Source: an uncultured Saprospiraceae bacterium
Lineage (GTDB): Bacteria; Bacteroidota; Bacteroidia; Chitinophagales; Saprospiraceae
Length of the DNA stretch: 64,000 bases
Reading direction: 5' to 3'
Assembly: GCA_938015435.1 (NCBI GenBank)
Contig: CALLPN010000016.1
Coordinates: forward strand, 248,001-312,000
Part shown: in pieces, positions 18,678 to 26,271 of the stretch
Layout: each line of letters begins with the position of its first letter
How positions within the stretch are numbered: position 1 is the first letter of the stretch
Program-made: the position numbers and the translations under genes
The notes under the pieces: generated by a model
What the model was told of the DNA's origin: nothing
The model's input: the letters and a program-made list of their open reading frames with translations, nothing else
Databases searched by the model: none

Positions 18678-18688
18678 AAAAACATTGA

Positions 18689-19183
18689 TTAATTTCCTGC
18701 TAAAAACAATTCTTCGATAAAGTAATCTCTGTTTTCGGAAGTGTATGCATCTCTGCACGTTCCTAATCCACTACGCATGATACTCTGACAAATACCGTTA
18801 GGAAAAGACGTCTCTTTGTGTCCTCGCCCTAATACACAATGTCCTAATTCATGAAATATTACCATCTCTTTGATTAAGTGTGATGCTTGATTCCAAAAAG
18901 CCTGATCTATAACAATATGACGTATATCATGACCATTAGTAGTACATGAGCCCGCAACAGAACCCTCATTGATCGACTTTATTTCTGCGGTTACATTCAC
19001 CGCAGAGAAATCTATTACTAGGTCATACTCCAAAGCTTTCTCTTTGAACGTTTTAAAATAAGGAGCTAGTAATGGTGATACATCTGAAATAGAAGCTTCT
19101 GAGTTATCCTCGACTACAGGATCACTTTGGCATGAAAAAGAAAATACAATACATAGTAAGAATAATAGCGTTGATCGAAACAT
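18689..19183 (-). CDS. Small zinc metallopeptidase lipoprotein (HExxHxxxxxH)
   Basis: Signal peptide with lipobox FSC near residue 18. Near residue 110 the sequence MVIFHELGHCVLGRGH contains an HExxH zinc motif with a third histidine six residues on (HELGHCVLGRGH), the metzincin spacing. A Met-turn candidate follows at SIMRSG. Four cysteines in the mature part may form disulfides. At 164 residues it is a minimal catalytic domain, anchored to the envelope. It converges with the amine oxidase gene. Confidence 0.78.
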   Translation of the reverse strand: MFRSTLLFLLCIVFSFSCQSDPVVEDNSEASISDVSPLLAPYFKTFKEKALEYDLVIDFSAVNVTAEIKSINEGSVAGSCTTNGHDIRHIVIDQAFWNQASHLIKEMVIFHELGHCVLGRGHKETSFPNGICQSIMRSGLGTCRDAYTSENRDYFIEELFLAGN

Positions 19184-19400
19184 AGTTTTTCAGTTTTGTT
19201 GAATTGAATAAGTTGAATGTATCGATTAGCAATAGGCAGATTATTATTAGTTTAATGAATAACGATAATAAAGAAGTACATATTATAGCAAAGCAATAAG
19301 TTGCTATCAATAACTCAACGACGACACAATTATCCTTATCCTTGTATGAGCTAAGAAGCGCTAATACTTCGCTAATCAGTCCAATTAAAAGAACATCGCC

Positions 19401-20027
19401 ATGTCAAGAAAAATAGACCATATCGTATACTGCGTAGATAACCTAGAAGAGGCCATCAAAGACTTAGAAATCAAACTAGGCGTCAAAGTCACAATCGGAG
19501 GTGCACATCTCACCCAAGGCACTAAGAATGCATTGATCAATCTTGGTGACGGATGCTACTTAGAAATATTAGCCATAGATGAAAACAATACAGATATAAA
19601 AGCACCAAGATGGATGGGTATCGATCTATTACAATCTTCCCAAATCACTCGATGGGCACTCAAAGCTGAAAACATCAAAGACGATAGTAAATTGCTCTCA
19701 ACTTACAACCCATATATGGGTCAAGTCTCTGGTGGATCTCGAAAGATGAATAATGGAAAATCACTTACTTGGCAGATTGCGATGCCACTACCAAAGCCAG
19801 AGATAGACATAATACCCTTTATCACGGATTGGACTAAATCGGAAGCGCACCCAACCGACACCCTAGATCAGGACTGCAAACTGTTAGAGCTACGACTTAA
19901 TGATCCGAATACTAACGATATACAAAACCTATTTACCCAATTGCATATTGACCTAAAAATAAATATAAGCAAAACTACTTCCATACAAGCCATTATACAA
20001 TGTCCCAATGGAATAGTCCATATATAA
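19401..20027 (+). CDS. Glyoxalase-like (VOC superfamily) protein
   Basis: The N-terminal ~80 residues follow the glyoxalase-like domain layout: IDHIVYCVDNLEEA as the first strand and helix with a metal-ligand His at residue 6, then GTKNALINLGDGCYLEIL, with E in the second strand. The C-terminal half is a second, more diverged half-barrel. Members are typically metalloenzymes acting on small carbonyl or aromatic compounds; no substrate can be assigned. It is followed 9 bp later by the DUF6503-type lipoprotein on the same strand. Confidence 0.8.
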   Translation: MSRKIDHIVYCVDNLEEAIKDLEIKLGVKVTIGGAHLTQGTKNALINLGDGCYLEILAIDENNTDIKAPRWMGIDLLQSSQITRWALKAENIKDDSKLLSTYNPYMGQVSGGSRKMNNGKSLTWQIAMPLPKPEIDIIPFITDWTKSEAHPTDTLDQDCKLLELRLNDPNTNDIQNLFTQLHIDLKINISKTTSIQAIIQCPNGIVHI

Positions 20028-20036
20028 AATCAACTT

Positions 20037-20804
20037 ATGAAAATCCTTTCCGTCTGCCTAATATTAGCAACGCTGCTTTTAATGATGTCTTGCAAGACTG
20101 CTAAAGAAAATAGCCCTTCAACTAGTACTACGGATAGAGCTACTTACATCCTAGATCAAGCTATAAAAGCACATGGTGGAAGTCTATATGACAATGCTAA
20201 CTATCAATTTGTTTTTAGAGATAATATTTACACTTTCAAAAACGATAAAGAAATTTATAGTTACACAGCATTAATAAAAAAGGATGGTAAAATCACTTAC
20301 GACATACTAGATAATAATGGTCTACAGAGAACTATAAATAATGTAAATCAAAACCTGTCTAAATCAGATCAAGATAAATACAGCGCCGGCATCAATTCCG
20401 TAATTTATTTCGCCACACTTCCTTACAAATTACAAGATCCTGCAGTCAACAAATCGTACAAGGGATCAACTAATATCCAGGAAAAAAATTACGAAGTACT
20501 AGAAGTAACATTTGATCAAGTAGGTGGTGGTAAAGATCATGATGATACTTTTCATTATTGGCTCAATAAAGAAACTCACCTTATAGATTATCTAGCTTAC
20601 AACTATGCCGTCGGAAAAGGTGGTGTTAGATTTAGAGCAGCATATAATACTCGCAATGTAGATGGAATTGTATTCCAAGATTACGTTAACTACAAAGCTG
20701 ATGTCGGTACACCACTTATAGATCTACCAAAACTATACGAAGCAGACCAACTCAAAAAGCTATCTGTAATTGCTACCGAAGATATTACCAATCTTAAAAA
20801 ATGA
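20037..20804 (+). CDS. Lipoprotein of the DUF6503 type
   Basis: Signal peptide with lipobox MSC (Cys about residue 19), then YILDQAIKAHGGSLYDNANY and a succession of beta strands (FVFRDNIYTFKNDKEIYSY, ITYDILDNNGLQRTI), a pattern I recall for the Bacteroidota outer-membrane-associated family DUF6503, which has an extended lipid-binding-like beta fold. Function unknown. The gene begins 9 bp after the glyoxalase-like gene and the two are probably cotranscribed. Confidence 0.7.
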   Translation: MKILSVCLILATLLLMMSCKTAKENSPSTSTTDRATYILDQAIKAHGGSLYDNANYQFVFRDNIYTFKNDKEIYSYTALIKKDGKITYDILDNNGLQRTINNVNQNLSKSDQDKYSAGINSVIYFATLPYKLQDPAVNKSYKGSTNIQEKNYEVLEVTFDQVGGGKDHDDTFHYWLNKETHLIDYLAYNYAVGKGGVRFRAAYNTRNVDGIVFQDYVNYKADVGTPLIDLPKLYEADQLKKLSVIATEDITNLKK

Positions 20805-20954
20805 TCCTTGACCTTAAGTGAATAGAGATTTTTCCAGTAGACTGCCACAAATTTGATCCGGTAAAATTGCCAACTCCTCAGGAGAAATTGCTATTTAGGT
20901 AGGAGTGAGATTGACTGATATTTGTAGTATACAATAATAACAAATACACATATC

Positions 20955-21281
20955 ATGAAAGCAATACAATCAAACAAGCAATTCAACGAATTAGTAAATA
21001 GTGGAAAGCCATTTGTACTAGATTTTTATGCTGACTGGTGTGGACCATGCCAAACGCTACTCCCTACAGTCGAAAAACTAGCAGACGAGTACAAAGGCGA
21101 TGTCGAGATACTAAAAGTAAATGTAGATCAACATCAAGAATTAGCTTCAAAATTTCAAGTTCGTAGCATCCCAGCAATATTTTTCATTAAAGGGAATACG
21201 ATCACAGATAAGCTCAAAGGTCTCACAACTGAGAATAACCTTAGGACCAAGATAGAATCGCTTAAAGCGTTTGCAGCTTAA
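20955..21281 (+). CDS. trxA: Thioredoxin
   Basis: A 108-residue single-domain thioredoxin with the active site DWCGPCQ at about residues 31-37 and the cis-proline strand RSIPAIFFIKG. It reduces disulfides in cytoplasmic proteins (and can serve the nearby MsrA type enzymes). The sequence GATATTTG about 30 bp upstream is one base away from the Bacteroidota -7 box TAnnTTTG. A strong hairpin follows at 21431. Confidence 0.95.
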   Translation: MKAIQSNKQFNELVNSGKPFVLDFYADWCGPCQTLLPTVEKLADEYKGDVEILKVNVDQHQELASKFQVRSIPAIFFIKGNTITDKLKGLTTENNLRTKIESLKAFAA

Positions 21282-21430
21282 CACAAGTGTTTTACCTATA
21301 TAAAGCACAGGGAATTCGAGCACTTGGAATCCAACAGTATATCTCTTTGAGTTCAATAAAGAACTGACGTTGCTATTGGCATCCATCGTTTCTTTTAATA
21401 TTCTACTCAATCAAAATGCACATATTTAGG

Positions 21431-21468
21431 AGGTCTAGTTCTTTTGAGAACTGGGCCTTTTGAATTTT
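21431..21468 (+). terminator. Intrinsic terminator after trxA
   Basis: AGGTCTAGTTCT, a TTTG loop, and AGAACTGGGCCT form a 12-bp stem (three G-T wobbles) followed by TTTTGAATTTT. It lies 150 bp after trxA and just ahead of the argE promoter. Confidence 0.65.
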
Positions 21469-21478
21469 AGTTATTGCG

Positions 21479-21486
21479 TACATTTG
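21479..21486 (+). promoter_or_regulatory. Bacteroidota -7 box before argE
   Basis: TACATTTG is an exact match to TAnnTTTG. A TTTTG in the trxA terminator tail lies 16 bp further upstream as a possible -33. The box ends only 5 bp before the argE ATG, implying a leaderless or very short-leader mRNA. Confidence 0.4.
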
Positions 21487-21491
21487 GTACC

Positions 21492-22649
21492 ATGAATGAA
21501 ATCGAAATATTGCAAAAACTCGTTTCTTTTCCTGTCTTAGGCGGAGAGTCCAATCTATCTATCATCACATGGATCAAAGAATATATAGAGTCCTTTGGAA
21601 TCGCTACGCACTTAGTACCCAATGATAAAGGCAATAAGGCTTCTCTACATTGCAGAATAGGACCTGCAATAGATGGTGGAGTCATCCTCTCTGGACATAC
21701 CGATGTAGTACCAGTCTTAGGCCAAAATTGGTCTACTGATCCGTTTGTACTTACTGATGGCGGAGATGGTAAACTATACGCGAGAGGGTCTTGCGATATG
21801 AAGGGATTTGTAGCTTGCAGTCTAGCCGCACTACCCAATATGGTGTCCGCTAATCTACACACTCCGATATACTTTGCTTTTTCATATGATGAAGAGATAG
21901 GTTGTCTTGCCGGACCAGATCTAGTACAAGCCATCAATGCACATTACACGGAGAAACCCAAGTTTGCCATCATCGGAGAACCATCTATGCTTCAACCTAT
22001 GATAGGTCAAAAAGGAATCTGCGTACTCGATACTCAAGTCAATGGATCCGCAGGACATAGCAGCCGAATACTACAAGAAGTAAGTGCTATACATGAGTCG
22101 GCTAGACTAGTAATCTGGTTAGAAGACAAAATGAAACAACTCGTAGACGCAGGTAGAATCGATAATAGATTTCATCCTCCACACTCTTCTCTACATATCG
22201 GACAGATACAAGGCGGAATCGCTCCTAATATTATCGCAGATCAAGCATCCTTCTTTTGGGATGTAAGGACTATACCCATGGATCTAGCTATAGACATCAT
22301 TGAAGAGTTTGAAGCCTACTGTCGTACTAGAGAGGCTGAACTCAAAAAGATATTCCCTGGTTTCAAAATCACAACAAGACAACATCATCCTCCTGTGCCA
22401 CCACTAGATACTGACGAAAATGATGATATCGTAGGATTCACTCAAAGTCTAGTAGATCATGATAACTGGGATACAGTATCTTACGCAGCAGAAGCAGGGC
22501 AATTTGCAGAAGGGGGATTTCAATCTATCATTTGTGGACCTGGATCTATAGCCCAAGCACACCGCGCTAATGAATTTATCGAAATAGATCAAATGACAAA
22601 GGGAATGCAAATGATGGAAAAACTAATTTCAAAACTATCCGTTAAGTAA
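21492..22649 (+). CDS. argE: Acetylornithine deacetylase (M20 family)
   Basis: The ATG at 21492 (MNEIEILQKLV) is preferred over an in-frame TTG at 21474. ArgE hydrolyses N-acetylornithine to ornithine in arginine synthesis. Zinc-ligand blocks are present: LSGHTDVVPV (His and Asp), YARGSCDMKGF (Asp), YDEEIGC (Glu pair), and a C-terminal IICGPGSIAQAHRANE (His). The wording DKGNKASLHCRIGPA-type N-terminal sequence and length of 386 match the alphaproteobacterial-type ArgE rather than generic M20 peptidases. No other arg genes are in the window. A small membrane protein begins 3 bp after the stop. Confidence 0.85.
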   Translation: MNEIEILQKLVSFPVLGGESNLSIITWIKEYIESFGIATHLVPNDKGNKASLHCRIGPAIDGGVILSGHTDVVPVLGQNWSTDPFVLTDGGDGKLYARGSCDMKGFVACSLAALPNMVSANLHTPIYFAFSYDEEIGCLAGPDLVQAINAHYTEKPKFAIIGEPSMLQPMIGQKGICVLDTQVNGSAGHSSRILQEVSAIHESARLVIWLEDKMKQLVDAGRIDNRFHPPHSSLHIGQIQGGIAPNIIADQASFFWDVRTIPMDLAIDIIEEFEAYCRTREAELKKIFPGFKITTRQHHPPVPPLDTDENDDIVGFTQSLVDHDNWDTVSYAAEAGQFAEGGFQSIICGPGSIAQAHRANEFIEIDQMTKGMQMMEKLISKLSVK

Positions 22650-22652
22650 ATC

Positions 22653-23021
22653 ATGAAAAGAAACATACTTCTCCTTTGTATATTCATTATGCTTGGCCTA
22701 ATGCTATTTACTAATATAGATCAGATCTTATGGCTTATGGATTCCAATTCTGATTGGACAAGAGGGCTCTTTCCTCTTCTTATAAATAATATAATTTGGT
22801 TGTCTTTGATTCCTCTTTTCTTAATCTGGAAAACTAAAAAAGATCTCTCTAGAATCACATTTATACTAATGATAGCCACGGTAATAGTTCAAATAGCCAC
22901 TACCATATATGCTCGCATAGTAGATGATCCTCAAGCAGCAGGATTGCCATTTGTCATCATTACTATTCCTGTATCTATTATCTTATTAATACTTTCTGTA
23001 AAAGAGTTGAAAGCAAAATAA
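22653..23021 (+). CDS. Small four-helix membrane protein
   Basis: 122 residues with four hydrophobic segments (about 4-22, 40-62, 67-88, 95-117) and short polar loops; unknown family. It starts 3 bp after argE, so it is read from the same mRNA; no functional link is evident. Confidence 0.7.
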   Translation: MKRNILLLCIFIMLGLMLFTNIDQILWLMDSNSDWTRGLFPLLINNIIWLSLIPLFLIWKTKKDLSRITFILMIATVIVQIATTIYARIVDDPQAAGLPFVIITIPVSIILLILSVKELKAK

Positions 23022-23126
23022 CGATTGATGAAAACTCTGTTCCCTTTGAATTTAATCAGGGTTGCGATAAACACTATTGCGGATAGACAATGCTACCCTG
23101 CCACAACAAATTTTATTCTGATACAA

Positions 23127-24065
23127 TTATTTTTTTCGAGATACAAGCAATTTGATCTTCTTTGCGACTTTTAACCACGCTGGTGAATTATCAATCTGAA
23201 ATTCTGGATACCTAACTCGATCAGGACCAAAGCTCTCATAGAATTCTTTTACACCCGTAAGATCTGATCCTTCAAAATCCAAAAGAGAATTTTGATCAGC
23301 ATTCGCCTCTATAATATGATTCAAAATAGTATGCATTGCAAAATGTTTCTTTCCCTCGATATTGGATGTCCCAAACAAATTGACAATTCTATTTTGATAA
23401 TACACTACTAACAATGCTCCTTCAATTACATCTTCGTTACTAGCTAAATAGATTCGTCCCAGTTTGGAATCTAGCAAATACTCAAACAGTTTTCTAGCTC
23501 TAACATACTGGCTCTCATTCAACCCAACTCTAGACTGCATTTCCTTCTGATAGAAATCTACAAGCATATTCACATCAGATGATTCTACGACATCGTAAAG
23601 CTCTTTACCCCTTCTTATTCTCTTTCTTAGAGATTTAGAAAAATTGGATGCAATACTCTCATAATTACCATTTAAGTTCAGAAGGTAATTCGATCTCTCT
23701 TTGATAGATATCGTCTCATGACTACTGATGTGATCAGTTTCATTTCCTTTAAGAAATATCGTTGAATAATCTTTGGGGATCGCCTTTAAAAAATCTAATA
23801 ACAAAGCATCAATCTTATTGCCGGATATCAAGCCAAGCTGTTGTGTAAATGGTGGCTGCAAATACATCTTTAATCCCAGCTTCGTCTCATAGGGCAATGG
23901 AAATATGGACATATAATCTCCAGCTACAAGAGCGTTCCATTTACCATCCGATACTAGATCAAGATAGTTACTAAGAGCATACGGTAAACCATTACCACTC
24001 AGAGCTACTCTAGCGTCCCACTTGGCAGTATCTATTTGATCTCTATGTAATAATTTTATTTCCAA
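23127..24065 (-). CDS. GNAT/FemAB-like acyltransferase
   Basis: The 312-residue protein carries a central KSLRKRIRRGKELYD helix-loop and a C-terminal half with YLASNEDVIEGALLVVYYQNRIVNLFGTS strands and a helix LLDFEGSDLTGVKEFYESFG, the layout of the FemAB-type double-GNAT fold (acetyl- or aminoacyl-transfer). DFEGS...G...FY.SFG is the conserved end block of these proteins. Substrate unknown, probably an envelope or capsule amino group. It is followed on the same strand by the FMN reductase upstream gene at 24091 (25 bp gap). Confidence 0.7.
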   Translation of the reverse strand: MEIKLLHRDQIDTAKWDARVALSGNGLPYALSNYLDLVSDGKWNALVAGDYMSIFPLPYETKLGLKMYLQPPFTQQLGLISGNKIDALLLDFLKAIPKDYSTIFLKGNETDHISSHETISIKERSNYLLNLNGNYESIASNFSKSLRKRIRRGKELYDVVESSDVNMLVDFYQKEMQSRVGLNESQYVRARKLFEYLLDSKLGRIYLASNEDVIEGALLVVYYQNRIVNLFGTSNIEGKKHFAMHTILNHIIEANADQNSLLDFEGSDLTGVKEFYESFGPDRVRYPEFQIDNSPAWLKVAKKIKLLVSRKK

Positions 24066-24090
24066 TCTATTGTTCGTCTTTGTTTCAAAA

Positions 24091-24609
24091 CTAAAGCATT
24101 CCTAATACTTCTGTTAGTAATTCAATAATTTCTTGATCGCCCAAAAGTTTAGAATTTTCCACTTTGATTTGATTACGATAGAGACTTACTTGCGCCACTA
24201 CTCGAGCATCTATTGCTTCTAGAGACCATAAAAGAGATTGCATGGCACGCGCTCCTCTTGGTTCGCCAGGCGTATAAGTCATAGCCAAGGTTGGCTTACC
24301 TACTAGCTCTCCACTCGAAGCGATCCACTCTAAGGCAGATTTAATTTGTGCTGGTAGATTATGCAGATATTCAGGTGTACAGATTACCACTGCGTCAACA
24401 TCGGCCAATGCGGCTCTCCACTTTAGCACTTCTGATGGCCAAGGTGCATGATCTGACTCCGCAGCAAATACTGGAAGTAGATTGAGGGTATTATAAAGTA
24501 TATATTCCTTAGTAGCATCAATGGTCCGCAATGCTTCCAGCAAACTTACATTAGATGATCCTGCTCTGGAAGATCCTGATATAGTTAATACTTTTTTTAG
24601 TGCTGACAT
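24091..24609 (-). CDS. NAD(P)H-dependent FMN reductase
   Basis: A flavodoxin-fold protein of 172 residues. SGSSRAGSSN near residue 11 is the FMN phosphate loop, and CTPEYLHNLPAQIKSALEW is the conserved flavin-ring block of the NADPH-dependent FMN reductase family, including the typical TPEYN/H signature. It reduces flavin or small quinone/azo substrates in the cytoplasm. Upstream in the same orientation as the GNAT-like gene, with a 25-bp gap. Confidence 0.88.
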   Translation of the reverse strand: MSALKKVLTISGSSRAGSSNVSLLEALRTIDATKEYILYNTLNLLPVFAAESDHAPWPSEVLKWRAALADVDAVVICTPEYLHNLPAQIKSALEWIASSGELVGKPTLAMTYTPGEPRGARAMQSLLWSLEAIDARVVAQVSLYRNQIKVENSKLLGDQEIIELLTEVLGML

Positions 24610-24663
24610 ATTTGATTCTTCTTAGAAAGGAAACAACTTAAATATTCTTGACTGAGTTCAATC

Positions 24664-25485
24664 CTATTTCTTATTGAGCTTGATTTCTTTTTTCATTTTT
24701 TTACCATCTCTAGTGTAATGGATCGTAACCATATCACCTGGCTCAAAATCCGACAGTCCATCCAACAGATCATCTAAAGTCTTCACCGCATTATTATTAA
24801 CTCCAGTAATGCGATCGCCTTTATTGAGACCAGCATTCTTTGCTGTCGAATCTTCTCCAAATGATAATATTTCTACTGCTCCATTTACTTCAGTAACTCT
24901 CACCCCAATCTGACCTTTATTCGCATTCTTCTCTTTCATTACGAACATTTTATTATCAGACAAAGTCATTTCGTTTTCCACATCTTTCACCAGTACTTTA
25001 ACCTCATTTTCTTCCATCACATCTTTCATCTTTTGAGGCATCTCTCCTTCACCATTCCATTCGATTATTTCCTCTTTTCCGTTCTCTATTATTTTTATCT
25101 TATACTTCTTGATCTCTTTTTGATCGCCAGCAGTAATTTCTACTTCCACATTCTCTTCTCTTTTTTCTGCCTTCTTTCCTGACACTCTTTCGATATCACT
25201 AATTTCCATGTCCACTTCCTTTTTCATCCTTTTCATTTCTTCGGCATCAGCATTATCAGATCTCATTTCCACCCTCTTCTCAACATTGATATTGACTACA
25301 GACTTGTCTTTTTTTAGCTCTTCCAGTTTTTCATCAGCTCCACTACCCTCTATCACAAATACTTCCTGTACGATCTTACCGTCTACATTCTTATCTACCG
25401 TAATAGTCGTTGTATTAGTCATACTAGATTGAGCTACTATAGCCGTACTAAGTAATAGGTAGATGCAAGTGATTATGTGTTTCAT
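24664..25485 (-). CDS. Secreted PDZ-domain protein with acidic/charged linker
   Basis: The ATG at 25485 begins a signal peptide (MKHIITCIYLLLSTAIVAQS). Residues ~40-190 are dense in Glu/Lys and probably helical or disordered. The C-terminal ~85 residues are a PDZ domain: IGVRVTEV, GDRITGVNN (carboxylate-binding-side block) and a strand pair ending HYTRDGKKMKKEIKL. No protease domain is attached, so it probably binds extended C termini of periplasmic proteins. Its signal peptide is nearly the same as that of the 25589 gene, indicating a duplicated pair next to the BlaR1-like locus. Confidence 0.82.
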   Translation of the reverse strand: MKHIITCIYLLLSTAIVAQSSMTNTTTITVDKNVDGKIVQEVFVIEGSGADEKLEELKKDKSVVNINVEKRVEMRSDNADAEEMKRMKKEVDMEISDIERVSGKKAEKREENVEVEITAGDQKEIKKYKIKIIENGKEEIIEWNGEGEMPQKMKDVMEENEVKVLVKDVENEMTLSDNKMFVMKEKNANKGQIGVRVTEVNGAVEILSFGEDSTAKNAGLNKGDRITGVNNNAVKTLDDLLDGLSDFEPGDMVTIHYTRDGKKMKKEIKLNKK

Positions 25486-25503
25486 TATAGTTATATTTTT
25501 TAT

Positions 25504-25532
25504 CAAAATTAAAATCTCATTCTTAAATACAA
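25504..25532 (-). promoter_or_regulatory. Candidate Bacteroidota promoter for the 24664 PDZ gene
   Basis: On the minus strand TAATTTTG (25504-25511) fits TAnnTTTG, with TTG 18 bp upstream (25530-25532). It overlaps the U tail of the terminator of the upstream PDZ gene. The pattern is short and partly expected by chance. Confidence 0.4.
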
Positions 25533-25562
25533 AAAAGGGAATCCGTCTCCAGCTTCCCTTTT
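25531..25562 (-). terminator. Intrinsic terminator after the 25589 PDZ gene
   Basis: Read on the minus strand, AAGGGAAG and CTTCCC-type arms flank a ~12-nt loop and are followed by a TTTTTTG run. It lies between the two PDZ genes, so they are probably transcribed separately. Confidence 0.55.
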
Positions 25563-25588
25563 CTTTAATCTTATAATATAAACAGGAT

Positions 25589-26017
25589 TTATTTTCTACC
25601 TACTCTTACGTCTTTAGTCAATTTTCGTGTACCTCTATTGTAGTGTACCACCACTACATCACCAGGTGTAAATGCCTCTAAAGCATTCTTAAACTCAGCT
25701 TGATTAGTAATTTTTTTGCTGTTGATTGCCGTGATAATATCGCCAGTCTTCAACTTAGCGGCTTTAGCGGTAGAATTGACATAAGTAAATTCTTTGATCT
25801 CTACGCCACCATCTACAGGAGTTACTTGGACACCAAAATTACCTTTCGCTATACTATTAGCGGCTGGGCCATCTGTTACGCCCAAAGAAGTTTTACTTAT
25901 TGCAGCTCTAGCATTTTTGACACTCATCTTCCCAGTTTTGCTTGTGGTAGTAGGAGTTGTCTGTGCCATCATGCCTGTGACTAACATTAGACATATACAT
26001 GTTATAATATGTTTCAT
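25589..26017 (-). CDS. Secreted PDZ-domain protein, paralogue of the 24664 product
   Basis: 142 residues: signal peptide MKHIITCICLMLVTGMMAQT, a short Thr/Lys linker, then one PDZ domain (FGVQVTPVDGGVEI, GDIITAINSKK, VVVHYNRGTRKLTKDVRV). It is a compact version of the neighbouring longer PDZ protein. Both are free of catalytic domains and sit downstream of the BlaR1-like peptidase gene, so a role as periplasmic ligand sensors or substrate adaptors of that peptidase is an inference. A -7-like TAGTTTTG lies at 26052-26059 on the minus strand. Confidence 0.82.
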   Translation of the reverse strand: MKHIITCICLMLVTGMMAQTTPTTTSKTGKMSVKNARAAISKTSLGVTDGPAANSIAKGNFGVQVTPVDGGVEIKEFTYVNSTAKAAKLKTGDIITAINSKKITNQAEFKNALEAFTPGDVVVVHYNRGTRKLTKDVRVGRK

Positions 26018-26051
26018 AGTATCTTCTTTATTGAATTCTCTTAATAATAGT

Positions 26052-26059
26052 CAAAACTA
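26052..26059 (-). promoter_or_regulatory. Possible -7 box for the 25589 PDZ gene
   Basis: TAGTTTTG on the minus strand fits TAnnTTTG, 34 bp upstream of the start; no TTG at the right spacing, so support is weak. Confidence 0.28.
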
Positions 26060-26271
26060 AATATTATCCTCAATAATGCATAGCGCAATCAGGACTAATA
26101 ACGATTACTATTTAAATTGTCCCTACGCATGTTAACTCCTTTTAATGTGTATCGGCATTCTACCAAACAAATAGGTGCGCTTTTCAACTGACTTGGGATA
26201 ACTATGGACTTTTTATAGCCTCGCAACATTATGAAGAGACTCAATAGAGTCCAAATGCTGCTTCCATGTGT

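Noticed and set aside
18689..19183. Defence or toxin role of the small metalloprotease with the adjacent helicase
   Set aside because: The genes are on different operons with a housekeeping-like amine oxidase between them; no defence partner is present.
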